From positions 20,683 to 84,682 of the forward strand of contig NZ_JAGGPH010000015.1 of assembly GCF_018613895.1 (NCBI RefSeq): a DNA stretch of 64,000 bases. The letters run 5' to 3'. This document shows positions 45,551 through 54,243 of the stretch, piece by piece. How positions within the stretch are numbered: position 1 is the first letter of the stretch; the number at the start of each line of letters is the position of its first letter. The notes under the pieces were generated by a model that was given only the letters and a program-made list of their open reading frames with translations, had not been told where the DNA came from and searched no databases. The position numbers and the translations under genes are program-made. This stretch comes from Curtobacterium sp. ISL-83 (GTDB lineage Bacteria > Actinomycetota > Actinomycetes > Actinomycetales > Microbacteriaceae).

Positions 45551-46564
45551 ATGCGTGAACTCGGCTTCCTCTCCTTCGTCCCCAACCACGGTGGGACGGC
45601 CGGCGCGGCAGCCGCTCTCGAGGACGGCCTCCGGCTGTTCGAGACCGCCGAGGCCCTCGGGTACGGCACGGGTTGGGTCCGCGGTCGGCACTTCGAGCCG
45701 TTCCTCACCAGCCCGATGACGTTCTTCGCGGCCGCGGCGCAGCGCACGCGCACGATCGGGTTCGGCACCGCGGTGCTCGGCATGCGGTACGAGGACCCGG
45801 TCCGCCTGGCCGAGGACGCCAGCACGGTCGATCTGCTGAGCGGTGGCCGCGTCCAACTCGGGATCAGCACCGGCATCGCCGGGTACGGCCCGATCCTCGA
45901 CCCGGTGTTCGGCGCGGTCGACCGCAGCTTCCGGGACGAAGCGGAAGCCCGCGCGGCCCGCCTGATCGAGGTCCTGCGTGGAGATCGCCTCGGCAGCGCC
46001 GGGAAGGGGTACGAGAGCATCCCCGCCGACGCCGACCTGACCCTCCAGCCGCAGAGCCCCGATCTGCTCCACCGCGTCTGGTGGGGTGGCGGGAGCATGA
46101 GCACTGCCGTCCGGACCGCCGAGAAGGGGCTCCTGCTGCACTGCTCGACCCTGAACACCGAGGACACCGGCGCTCCCTTCGCCCAGGCGCAGGCCGACCA
46201 GATCGCCGCGTACCGGGAGCGGTTCGCCGAGCACCACCCCGACCGCACGCCGAAGGTCGCGGTCGGCCGGATCGTCGTGCCGCTCCTGGACGACCACGAC
46301 CGCGCCGTGCACGAGGAGTTCCTCACCGGGTACGCGTCCGGCATGGACGACGAGGGCCGCCCGCTCTCCGGAACGCCTCCGTTCCGGTTCAGCAAGGTCC
46401 TGTCCGGCGACCCCGCTGCGATCACCGACGCCCTGCTCGCCGACCCGGCCGTGCGCGCCACGGACGAGCTCGTCATCACCCTGCCGGCCAACGGCGACGC
46501 GGCGTCACACGAGCGGATCCTCCGGATCGTGGCCGAGGAGATCGCGCCCGCGCTCCAGCACTGA
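45551..46564 (+). CDS. LLM-class flavin-dependent oxidoreductase
   Basis: 337-residue bacterial luciferase-like TIM barrel using reduced flavin. Shows LGFLSFVPN at strand 1, IGFGTAVLGMRYEDPVRLAE near 75 and DLLSGGRVQLGIST near 97. WWGGGSMSTAVRTAEKGLLL near 180 resembles the paralogue at 52631. Function not predictable. No neighbouring flavin reductase is seen. Read from ATG at 45551. Confidence 0.85.
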   Translation: MRELGFLSFVPNHGGTAGAAAALEDGLRLFETAEALGYGTGWVRGRHFEPFLTSPMTFFAAAAQRTRTIGFGTAVLGMRYEDPVRLAEDASTVDLLSGGRVQLGISTGIAGYGPILDPVFGAVDRSFRDEAEARAARLIEVLRGDRLGSAGKGYESIPADADLTLQPQSPDLLHRVWWGGGSMSTAVRTAEKGLLLHCSTLNTEDTGAPFAQAQADQIAAYRERFAEHHPDRTPKVAVGRIVVPLLDDHDRAVHEEFLTGYASGMDDEGRPLSGTPPFRFSKVLSGDPAAITDALLADPAVRATDELVITLPANGDAASHERILRIVAEEIAPALQH

Positions 46565-47232
46565 TGCCCAGAAGCGAACCTCCACTGACGCGGCCCCGCA
46601 CCGACGCGCCCCGTCGACCGACGCCTCCCGAGCGCAGTCCCTGGCCGAGCAGTCCCGGAGAGGGTGCATCCGGCGGGGCCACGCCAGGTCGGTGAAGCCC
46701 GGGGCCCCGACCGGATGCCCATCTCGTCCCTGATCCGGACGGGATGGTGCACTCATCGTTCCACCTGCGCATCGGTTTGTCATCGCTTTCCGCGTTCTCC
46801 GACGCGCAGAACGTGAACGATCTTCATGCGTGTTCATCGACCACCGCACTGAACCCACACGAACGCCCAACCGCCGCCGCCGGAAGAACGAATGCGCCCC
46901 CGCGCGGACGCGGGGACGCATTCTGGACGCACCCGGGCGGACCGGAGCTCGACGGCCGGATCAGGAGGCCGTGTCGCTCACGTGGCAACCCGTTCGCGGT
47001 GCGTGCGCCGACGGTAACCAGCCGTCTGGCGCTCTCCGATCGTACCCAGTTCCCGCCCTGTCGCACAGGAGCGCGGCGCACGAGGATCACTCCAGTTCGA
47101 GGGTCCCGCGCCCGGCGCCCCCGCGCGCCGACCGGACAGGTACCGCCCGTGCCTGGCTGCGTGCGCGATCGCGGGGCAGGATGGACCGAACCTGGTGACG
47201 CCAGGAGTCCGACGACGATGTGGAGTGACGCG
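46565..47232. other. 668-base gap without a supported gene; contains one strong hairpin
   Basis: No frame has actinobacterial codon bias or a recognisable product here. A hairpin at 46890-46923 is the only distinct structure: GAATGCG/CGCATTC outer arms, one mismatch, CCCCGCG/CGCGGGG inner arms and loop CGGA. It may be a terminator or RNA element. The epimerase promoter should lie in the right half. Confidence 0.5.
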
Positions 47233-48096
47233 ATGACGCGTGTTGTGGTGACCGGTGGCAGCGGCAAGCTCGGACGAGCAGTCGTCCGCGACCTCGATGA
47301 GCACGGGTACGACGTGGTCCTGCTCGACCGCGTCCCCTCTCCGGACAAGCCCGAGTCGGTGCCGTTCCTCCGCATCGACCTGACCGACTACGGCCAGGTC
47401 CTGAACGCCCTGCTCGGCGTCGACGACCGGTACGACCACATCGATGCGGTCGTGCACCTCGCAGCGGTGCCCGCGCCCGGCCAGGTGCCGGACGTCGCCC
47501 TGATCACGAACAACGTGACCGCGTCGATCAACGTGTTCCACGCTGCCCGTGCCGCCCGGATCAAGAACGTGGTGTGGGCCTCGAGCGAGACGCTGCTCGG
47601 CATCCCGATGGGCGAGCACCACCCGCCCTACCTGCCCGTCGACGAGGAGTTCCCGGTCCGCCCGGAGTCTTCGTACTCCCTCGGCAAGGCCGTGGAGGAG
47701 GAGATGGCGCGCCACTTCACCCGCTGGGACCCGGAGCTGAAGATGATCGGGCTGCGCTTCTCGAACGTGATGGACGAGACCGACTACCCGGCCTTCCCGT
47801 GGGACGCCTCCCCCGAGGCCAAGACCTTCAACCTGTGGTCCTACATCGACTCCCGCGACGGCGCGCAGGCGGTCCGGAAGTCGCTCGAGGCGGACCTCAC
47901 CGGCTTCGAGGCCTTCGTCATCGCCAGCCCGGACACGGTCATGGACACCCCGACGATCGAACTCGTCGAGCGCTTCGTCCCGGACATCGAGCGACGTGCC
48001 GAGATCGACGGCGTCAGCTCGTTGCTGTCGAGCGAGAAGGCGCGCGAGCTCCTCGGCTACGCACCCGAGCACAGCTGGCGCGACCACCGCGCCTGA
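47233..48096 (+). CDS. NAD-dependent epimerase/dehydratase family protein
   Basis: 287-residue extended SDR. It has the cofactor motif VVVTGGSGKLGRAVVRDL at the start, VVHLAAVPAP near 75, catalytic YSLGKAVEEE (Tyr-x-x-x-Lys) near 155, and RFSNVMDETDYPAFPWD. Cytosolic. ATG at 47233 is chosen for its GGAG spacing, although 47218 is possible. It may act on sugar or uronate derivatives (uronate dehydrogenase-like), not certain. Ends before a GGACGGGAGGC palindrome. Confidence 0.8.
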   Translation: MTRVVVTGGSGKLGRAVVRDLDEHGYDVVLLDRVPSPDKPESVPFLRIDLTDYGQVLNALLGVDDRYDHIDAVVHLAAVPAPGQVPDVALITNNVTASINVFHAARAARIKNVVWASSETLLGIPMGEHHPPYLPVDEEFPVRPESSYSLGKAVEEEMARHFTRWDPELKMIGLRFSNVMDETDYPAFPWDASPEAKTFNLWSYIDSRDGAQAVRKSLEADLTGFEAFVIASPDTVMDTPTIELVERFVPDIERRAEIDGVSSLLSSEKARELLGYAPEHSWRDHRA

Positions 48097-48104
48097 TCCG
48101 TTCC

Positions 48105-48146
48105 GGACGGGAGGCACGTGGCGGCCCGCCACCGGGCCTCCCGTCC
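48105..48146. terminator. GGACGGGAGGC palindrome between convergent genes
   Basis: The outer 11 bases GGACGGGAGGC pair with GCCTCCCGTCC, and the inner GTGGCGG pairs with CCGCCAC. Probable bidirectional terminator for the epimerase and methyltransferase genes. Confidence 0.75.
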
Positions 48147-48192
48147 GTCTCGGTGCAGCCTGCGCAACCGGAGGGACCGAACCGCTGCGACG

Positions 48193-49818
48193 TCAGGATG
48201 CCGGGATGAGCAGCCCGTCGAGCACGAGGTCCCGCGCACGCGGCAGCAGGTCGGCGGTGAGCGCGTCGTCGTCCGCACCCGTGATCTGGGCGATCGCCCC
48301 GATGATCGCTGCGACCGACAGCTCGCCGTCACAGGCACCGACGAACGCCGCGAGTGCGGTGTCCGCGTCCACGCGGCGCCCGAACCCGCCGCCCTGCACG
48401 AGCGTCATCACGGTCGGGTCGTCGTTGCCCGGCCAGTAGTACCGCTCCTCGGTGACGTCCCCGGCGACCACCAGGCGGGACGCCGCCAGGGCAGCGTCAT
48501 CGTGGGTGGCCAACCAGGCGGCCGCGTCGAGCACGCGCGCCACGGTGGCGCCGAGCCCGGCCGGGTTGGAGCCGAGCGTCTCGGGGACGCGCTCGAAGCG
48601 CCGGAGCCCGGCCGGACCTCTCCCCACAGGCTCGGTCCGGGTCTTCCGCACCACGACGTAGCCGAAGCCGACGCCGGTGACGTGCCGCTCCTGGAAGTCG
48701 TCGAGCCAGGCGTCGACCAGCGCGTCGAACTCGGCCGTGCCGGGCTTGGTGCCGCCGTCACGGATCCAGGTCTCGGCGTAGGCCGGCGGGTCCTCACGCT
48801 CCCGCTCGACCACCCAGACGTCCAGCGCGGGGCGATCGGCGAACCAGGAACGGACCCGGTCGAGCCCGTCGACGCCCCAGTGGTACTCCCAGTTGCCGAG
48901 CAGCTGCGCAGTCCCGCCGGGTGCCAGGTGCTCGTCGAGCCCGCGGAGCACGGTCTCGACGAGCGCGTCGCCGACCATGCCACCGTCGCGGTACTCGTAG
49001 GCGGGGACGCCCTCGCGCCGGGGCGTGATGACGAACGGCGGGTTGGAGACGATGCGGTCGAAGCGTTCACCGGCGACGGGTTCGAACAGCGACCCGAGCC
49101 GGAGGTCGATCCCGTCGATGTCGTTCAGGTCGGCGTTGAAGCGGGCGATGTCGAGGGCGCGCTGCGAGATGTCGCTCGCGACCACCTCGTCGGCGAACCG
49201 CCGCGCGTGCATCGCCTGGATCCCGCACCCGGTACCGAGGTCGAGCACTCGCCCGACGGGCACCGGGACCTGCAGCCCGGACAGCGTCGTGGTCGCTCCC
49301 CCGATGCCGAGCACGTGCTCTTCACCGAGGGCGGTGCCGAGTGCGAGCTCGCCGAGGTCGGACACGATCCACCAGCTGCCCGCGCCGAGGTCGTCGACGA
49401 ACGCGTACGGGCGCAGGTCCACCGTGGGGAACAGCCGCGCGTCGGCCGCGGAGGCCTCGCCGGCGTCGTCCGAGTCGTGCTCGACCCGGAGGAGCCCGGC
49501 CGCCACGACGGCGTCGACGCCCGCGGACGGGAACGCGACCGCGGCGTCCGCCCGTGGCACCGGGAGTCCGAGCACGAAGAGCGTCGCGAGGGTCGCGAGG
49601 GGCGTGGTCTCGCGCGCGGCGAGGGCGCGGAGCGCGGCGACGCGAGAACCGCGGTGCAACGAGGCGGCCGCTTCCGCTCCCCAGAGCGTGTCGAGCCGTT
49701 CGACGGTGAACCCCGCGGCCGCGAGGTCCGCGGCGAGCGCCGTCGTGGTCGCGCGGCCGGCGGCGATCGTCGGCAGGACGTGGTGCGCCGGCGTCGCTGC
49801 CCGGGGAGCTGCGGTCAC
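48193..49818 (-). CDS. SAM-dependent methyltransferase (N5-glutamine/adenine-type)
   Basis: 541-residue class I methyltransferase. The SAM motif RVLDLGTGCGIQAMHARRFA lies near residue 190, and the catalytic NPPF in RIVSNPPFVITPR near 255, typical of HemK-like or N6-adenine type enzymes. N-terminal ~170 residues are a winged-helix-like domain and a ~200-residue C-terminal extension is unassigned. GTG at 49818 overlaps the ArsR stop (GTGA), so the two form an operon. Substrate unknown. Confidence 0.8.
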   Translation of the reverse strand: MTAAPRAATPAHHVLPTIAAGRATTTALAADLAAAGFTVERLDTLWGAEAAASLHRGSRVAALRALAARETTPLATLATLFVLGLPVPRADAAVAFPSAGVDAVVAAGLLRVEHDSDDAGEASAADARLFPTVDLRPYAFVDDLGAGSWWIVSDLGELALGTALGEEHVLGIGGATTTLSGLQVPVPVGRVLDLGTGCGIQAMHARRFADEVVASDISQRALDIARFNADLNDIDGIDLRLGSLFEPVAGERFDRIVSNPPFVITPRREGVPAYEYRDGGMVGDALVETVLRGLDEHLAPGGTAQLLGNWEYHWGVDGLDRVRSWFADRPALDVWVVEREREDPPAYAETWIRDGGTKPGTAEFDALVDAWLDDFQERHVTGVGFGYVVVRKTRTEPVGRGPAGLRRFERVPETLGSNPAGLGATVARVLDAAAWLATHDDAALAASRLVVAGDVTEERYYWPGNDDPTVMTLVQGGGFGRRVDADTALAAFVGACDGELSVAAIIGAIAQITGADDDALTADLLPRARDLVLDGLLIPAS

Positions 49819-50180
49819 GCCGCGGCCTCGACGCGCAGGAGTTCCGCGGGCACCTGCCACGCGGACACCATGTCGAGCAGTCCGGGGAAGCGTGCCTGGA
49901 CGTCCTCGACCCGCACGCGGCTGGACCGGATGAGGCCCTCGCGGTGCTGTTCGAGCAGCCCGGCCTCGCGCAGGACGCGGAAGTGGTGCGTCAGCGTGGA
50001 CTTCGGGCGGTCGATGCCGACCCAACCACAGCTGCGGATGCCCCCGGCTGCGTCGACCAGGTAGCGGTGCAGGATCGCCAGCCGGATCGGGTCGCTCAGG
50101 GCGGCGAGGACGACCGGCAGGTCCAGCTCGTCGACGGTCGGCTGCGGCAGCCGTTCTGCGGGTTCCACCAGTCCGGGCAT
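49815..50180 (-). CDS. ArsR family transcriptional regulator
   Basis: 121-residue winged-helix regulator. HTH: LAALSDPIRLAILHRYLVDA, then RPKSTLTHHFRVLREAGLLE, then the wing REGLIRSSRVR. No Cys ligand cluster for metals, so it probably senses an organic compound. It is divergent from the MFS gene and separated by a dense array of dyad repeats (50210-50282) that are likely its operator. Confidence 0.85.
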   Translation of the reverse strand: MPGLVEPAERLPQPTVDELDLPVVLAALSDPIRLAILHRYLVDAAGGIRSCGWVGIDRPKSTLTHHFRVLREAGLLEQHREGLIRSSRVRVEDVQARFPGLLDMVSAWQVPAELLRVEAAA

Positions 50181-50209
50181 ACCTGCGACGGTAGCACCGT
50201 TCCGCTCAC

Positions 50210-50282
50210 AGTACGACTTGCGTCGTACTATCAGTTTGCGGTACGAATGCAGTCGTACTTGCGGTACGTATGCAGTCGTACT
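50210..50282. promoter_or_regulatory. Operator array between divergent ArsR and MFS genes
   Basis: A perfect dyad AGTACGAC-N4-GTCGTACT (50210-50229) is followed by two adjacent 23-bp copies (50237-50259, 50260-50282) differing at one base; each holds GGTACG...CGTACT. Three dyads at about 23-28-base steps suit cooperative binding of the ArsR dimer. Confidence 0.75.
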
Positions 50283-50296
50283 ACGGAAGGGTGCTC

Positions 50297-51559
50297 ATGC
50301 AGTCAGCGCGTTCGGTCGCGGGGTTCTGGATCCTCGCAGCGATGCTCCTCGTGTCGGTGGCGTCGTCCGCCGTGCCGTCCCCGATCTACCCGGTCTACGC
50401 AGCGGAATGGCACCTCACACCGCTCATGCTCACGGGGGTCTTCGCCATCTACGTCGCCGGGCTCCTCGCGAGCCTGCTCGTCGCGGGCCGGCTGTCCGAC
50501 CACGTCGGCCGGAAGCCCGTCCTGGTCGCCGGCGGCCTCGGCGTCGCGCTGTCGTTGGGGCTGTTCGCGGTGGCGGACGGCGTCGTCGCGCTCGTGGTCG
50601 ACCGCATCGTGCAGGGCGTCTCGGTCGGGCTGCTCATCGGTGCGCTCGGTGCCGCGCTGATCGACAACTCGCTCGAGCGCCACCCGTCGCTCGCCGGCGT
50701 GCTGAACGGTGTCATCCCGCCGATCGCCCTCGCCACCGGCGCGATGTCGAGCGGCGCCCTCGTGGAGTGGGGTCCGGCACCGGAGCAGCTCGTGTACGTC
50801 GTCTTCGGCGTCTTGCTCGTCCTCATGGTGATCGCCCTCGTGGTCGTCCCCGAACAGGTGCACCGCCGTCCGGGAGCCCTGCGCTCCCTCCGTCCCACGA
50901 TCTCCGTCCCCCGGTCCTCGCGCCGGTTGTTCCGCAGCGTCGCCGGTTCCCTCATCGCGAGCTGGGCGCTCGGCGGCCTCTTCCTCTCGCTCGTGCCGTC
51001 CGCCCTCGGCGCCGTGTTCGGGATCACGAACCACTTCGCCGCCGGAGCGCTCATCGCCGTCGTCACCGGGGTCGGTGCCCTGACCGGACTCGCGATCCAG
51101 CGGATGGACTCGCGCCACGCGGTCCTGCTCGGGCTGGTCGCACTGATCCTCGGGCCGATCGTCACCGTCGGCTTCGTGTTCGCCCACTCACTGCCCGGCC
51201 TGGTGGTCGGCAGCGCGATCGCCGGCGTCGGGTTCGGTGCGGGCTTCCAGGCGCCGCTCCGGATGCTGCTCGCCACCGCCGCCCCCACCCACCGTGCAGG
51301 ACTGCTGTCCACCATCTACGTCGTCAGCTACCTGGCGTTCGGGGTCCCGGCGGTGATCGGGGGGCTCCTCGAACCGACGGTCGGCCTCGTGCCGGTGATC
51401 GCCGGCTACGGCGGGTTCATCGTGCTCGCGGCCCTCGTCGCCCTCGTGCTCCAGCTCACGTCGAAGCAGGCCGCCGCCGTCGAGGAGCACGCCGCCGAGA
51501 TCGTCGAGCGCACCGCCACGGGTTCGATCCGCGTCACGCACGCCGCCCGCGCGGAGTAG
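50297..51559 (+). CDS. MFS transporter
   Basis: 420-residue 12-helix MFS efflux-type protein. Motif A GRLSDHVGRKPVLVAG near residue 62 and RIVQGVSVGLLIGALG near 105 are visible. The central loop (VVPEQVHRRPGALRSL) is basic. ATG at 50297 has GGAAGG upstream; a start at 50270 is less likely since it falls in the operator repeats. Expression is probably under the divergent ArsR protein. Substrate unknown. Confidence 0.82.
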   Translation: MQSARSVAGFWILAAMLLVSVASSAVPSPIYPVYAAEWHLTPLMLTGVFAIYVAGLLASLLVAGRLSDHVGRKPVLVAGGLGVALSLGLFAVADGVVALVVDRIVQGVSVGLLIGALGAALIDNSLERHPSLAGVLNGVIPPIALATGAMSSGALVEWGPAPEQLVYVVFGVLLVLMVIALVVVPEQVHRRPGALRSLRPTISVPRSSRRLFRSVAGSLIASWALGGLFLSLVPSALGAVFGITNHFAAGALIAVVTGVGALTGLAIQRMDSRHAVLLGLVALILGPIVTVGFVFAHSLPGLVVGSAIAGVGFGAGFQAPLRMLLATAAPTHRAGLLSTIYVVSYLAFGVPAVIGGLLEPTVGLVPVIAGYGGFIVLAALVALVLQLTSKQAAAVEEHAAEIVERTATGSIRVTHAARAE

Positions 51560-51654
51560 CGCAGCCGGCCGCCTGGTGCGGGGTTGACGGCTCCGTGCGC
51601 GATCACAACCGTGCACGGGCCGATCAGCCTCGCACCACGCAGGACGGCAGCGCG

Positions 51655-52077
51655 TCAGAGGCCGGGGTTGCGTCGAACCCGGACGGTCCGCTCAGCCCCG
51701 GTGTGGGCGGCATCGACGTCGGCCTTGCCCCGATCGGCCGCCTTGCGCAACCACTGCGGTCCGTGCCTCTTCGCCCAGTCCCAGAACCGGTGCAGCTGCG
51801 CGCGGAGCCAGGTGATGATCCGGTGGAAGAAGTGGAACTCGCTCGCCAGGATCGTCAGGCCGATGAAGACGACGAGCCATCCGGGGCCGGGCAGCGGGAC
51901 CAGGATCAGGCCGATCACGACGACGAGGCCACCGACGATCCCCACGAGCACCTTGTAGAAGAGGTGCAGGTGCGGGCGCGCCCGGATCCAGGCCCGCAGC
52001 TCGTGGAACCACTCGAACCGTGGCCGCGCCGAGGCGTCCCGGGGGCTGCCGGGGCGGTCGTTCGCGTCGCCGTCCAT
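51655..52077 (-). CDS. TIGR02611 / PGPGW-type membrane protein
   Basis: 140-residue protein with two closely spaced hydrophobic helices (FYKVLVGIVGGLVVVIGLIL and WLVVFIGLTILASEF) flanking the PLPGPGW signature. Charged termini follow (HFFHRIITWLRAQLHRFWDW). Family function unknown. Monocistronic. The preceding 95-base region contains part of a repeat shared with 57928. Confidence 0.8.
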   Translation of the reverse strand: MDGDANDRPGSPRDASARPRFEWFHELRAWIRARPHLHLFYKVLVGIVGGLVVVIGLILVPLPGPGWLVVFIGLTILASEFHFFHRIITWLRAQLHRFWDWAKRHGPQWLRKAADRGKADVDAAHTGAERTVRVRRNPGL

Positions 52078-52241
52078 GCCCGGAATCTAGGGCGTGCGGC
52101 TGGGAATCCGCGGCGCAGCGGGTGCACGGGAGGTGCGTGTCCGTGCCCGCCGCGCCAGCGGAGTCGCCACCGCTGGCAGTCCCGTCACCGCGCGGTGCGC
52201 GCACGACGCGATCCGTGCCTCCCGACCGGCCTGGAGGCGCG

Positions 52242-52574
52242 TCAGGCGTGCGCGACGCACGTCGCGGCCCACGGGACGGCGGCCAGGCGTGCCTCCGGGA
52301 TCGGCTCCCCACCCACGGTGCAGCGGCCGTAGGTGCCCGCATCCAGCCGCGCGAGCGCGGCGTCGACCTGCCGGATGCGGCGCTGCGCGTCATCCCGGAC
52401 CGCGCCGAGCGAGCCGCGCTCCCACGCGAGCGTCGCCCCTTCCGGGTCGTGTTCGTCGTCCGAGTTGGCGTCCTGCCGGGCGTCACTGACGTCACGCATG
52501 CTCCGCTCGACGTCGGTCAGCAGGCGCTCCGCTCGGTGCCGTTCCGCGGCGAGCGCTGCGCGGGGCTCGTCCAT
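52242..52574 (-). CDS. DksA/TraR-like protein with degenerate zinc finger
   Basis: 110-residue TraR/DksA type protein: an N-terminal coiled coil (ALAAERHRAERLLTDVERSM...RIRQVDAALARLDAG) then the finger region YGRCTVGGEPIPEARLAAVP. The usual Cys-x2-Cys pairs are changed: the first reads CTVG, the last CVAH. So zinc binding is weakened or lost, while the coiled coil, which reaches into the RNA polymerase secondary channel, remains. Read from ATG at 52574. Confidence 0.75.
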   Translation of the reverse strand: MDEPRAALAAERHRAERLLTDVERSMRDVSDARQDANSDDEHDPEGATLAWERGSLGAVRDDAQRRIRQVDAALARLDAGTYGRCTVGGEPIPEARLAAVPWAATCVAHA

Positions 52575-52630
52575 GGCGCTCACGGTAGTCGCGGCGGAAT
52601 GCGCGGTGGCTCGGATGCGTTCGCATCGAC

Positions 52631-53662
52631 ATGACCAAGATCGGGTTCCTGTCGTTCGGGCACTGGCGTGACGTGCCCGGCTCCAAGGTGCGCAGTGGCC
52701 GCGAGGCCCTCGTCCAGGCGATCGACCTCGCCGTCGCCGCCGAGGAAGTCGGTGTCGACGGTGCGTACTTCCGCGTGCACCACTTCGCCCCGCAACAGGC
52801 GGCACCCTTCCCGCTGCTCTCCGCCATCGCCGCCCGGACCAGTCGCATCGAGATCGGCACCGGCGTGATCGACATGCGCTACGAGAACCCGCTGTACATG
52901 GCCGAGGAAGCCGCCGCCACCGACCTCATCTCGGGCGGCCGACTGCAGCTAGGTGTCTCGCGTGGGTCACCCGAGACCGCTCTCGCCGGGTACCAGCAGT
53001 TCGGGTACGTGCCGGACGCGGACGACGAGAACGGCGCCGACATGGCCCGGGCGCACACCGACGTCTTCCGGCGCGCCATCGCCGGCGAGCCGATGGCGAA
53101 CGCGAACCCGCAGATGACCGGTTCCGTCGGGTCGCTGCCGGTGTTCCCACTCGCCGACACGCTCCCCGACCGCATCTGGTGGGGTGCCGGCACGCGCGCC
53201 ACCGCCGAGTGGACGGCCGAGCAGGGGATGAACCTGATGTCGTCCACCCTGCTCACCGAGGACACCGGCGTGCCGTTCGACGAGCTCCAGGCGGAGCAGA
53301 TCCAGCGCTTCCGCACGACCTGGTCCGAGATGGGCTGGGAGCGGACGCCAAGGGTGTCGGTGTCGCGCAGCATCATCCCGATCATCGACGACGAGTCACG
53401 GCACTACTTCGGCGTCCGCGCCCAGGTGGAGGGGCAGGACCAGGTCGGGCACCTCGACGGTGGGCTCGCGCGGTTCGGTCGGTCGTACATCGGGTCGCCG
53501 GAGGACCTGGTCGCAGAACTCGCGGCGGACCACGCCGTTCGTGAGGCCGACACCGTCCTGGTGACCGTGCCGAACCAGCTCGGAGTGGACTTCAACGTCC
53601 GACTCCTCGCCGCCGTGCAGGACGTCTTCACCGAGGTGGACGCGGCGCCGCTCCCCGTCTGA
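52631..53662 (+). CDS. LLM-class flavin-dependent oxidoreductase
   Basis: 343-residue luciferase-like protein paralogous to the gene at 45551. Shared patterns: KIGFLSFGHW, IEIGTGVIDMRYENPLYMAE, DLISGGRLQLGVSRG, and RIWWGAGTRATAEWTAEQGM followed by STLLTEDTGVPF. The TIM barrel would use reduced FMN. Substrate unknown. It is divergent from the DksA-like gene. Confidence 0.85.
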   Translation: MTKIGFLSFGHWRDVPGSKVRSGREALVQAIDLAVAAEEVGVDGAYFRVHHFAPQQAAPFPLLSAIAARTSRIEIGTGVIDMRYENPLYMAEEAAATDLISGGRLQLGVSRGSPETALAGYQQFGYVPDADDENGADMARAHTDVFRRAIAGEPMANANPQMTGSVGSLPVFPLADTLPDRIWWGAGTRATAEWTAEQGMNLMSSTLLTEDTGVPFDELQAEQIQRFRTTWSEMGWERTPRVSVSRSIIPIIDDESRHYFGVRAQVEGQDQVGHLDGGLARFGRSYIGSPEDLVAELAADHAVREADTVLVTVPNQLGVDFNVRLLAAVQDVFTEVDAAPLPV

Positions 53663-53768
53663 GGACACTTGTCCCCCTTCCTGCCGACACCCGGGTTGGG
53701 ACTGTGGTGGAACGGTGCGTCCTCGTAGCGTCGGAGGTGCATCATCCGCCGCACTCGAGGAGCACACC

Positions 53769-54218
53769 GTGACGCTGCCGGCCGCCGGCTGGTTCCCGGA
53801 CCCCCAGGACGCCAGCCGCCTGCGCTGGTGGGACGGGCGCACCTGGGACGCGTCGACCCGTGCGCTGCCGAGCCGCTCCGAGCCGGTCGTGGCGCCGCTG
53901 GTGGTCGCGCCGGCCGGTCCGTCGTTCTCGGTGGACACGTCGTCGATCGGGGTCCGGTCGTGGGCGTCCAGCGCCTCCGAGGTGCGCCGCTACTGCGTGG
54001 TCACCCTCGTGGCGGTACTGCTCGCGCTCCTGTCCGTGGCCGTCAACCCGTTGGGGACGGTGAGCGCCGGGGCCGCCCTGGCCGGGATCATCGGCGCCGT
54101 GCACCCGGGTGCGACCGGCGGTTGGCGTGTGCTCGCGCGGAGTGTCGCGGCGAGTGCGCTCGTCCTCGCGGTGGCGACGGGTGCCGTGGCGGCGTCCGCC
54201 CAGTTCCACCTGTACTGA
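53769..54218 (+). CDS. DUF2510 domain membrane protein
   Basis: 149-residue protein: N-terminal DUF2510 motif GWFPDPQDASRLRWWDGRTW at about 6-26, then a proline/valine-rich linker, then two hydrophobic helices (YCVVTLVAVLLALLSVAV and ASALVLAVATGAVAASAQ). GTG at 53769 has GAGGAG upstream. DUF2510 is an actinobacterial envelope-associated domain of unknown role. Convergent with xerD. Confidence 0.78.
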   Translation: MTLPAAGWFPDPQDASRLRWWDGRTWDASTRALPSRSEPVVAPLVVAPAGPSFSVDTSSIGVRSWASSASEVRRYCVVTLVAVLLALLSVAVNPLGTVSAGAALAGIIGAVHPGATGGWRVLARSVAASALVLAVATGAVAASAQFHLY

Positions 54219-54243
54219 CCGACGCAGCGGCGGTGCGGCGCTC

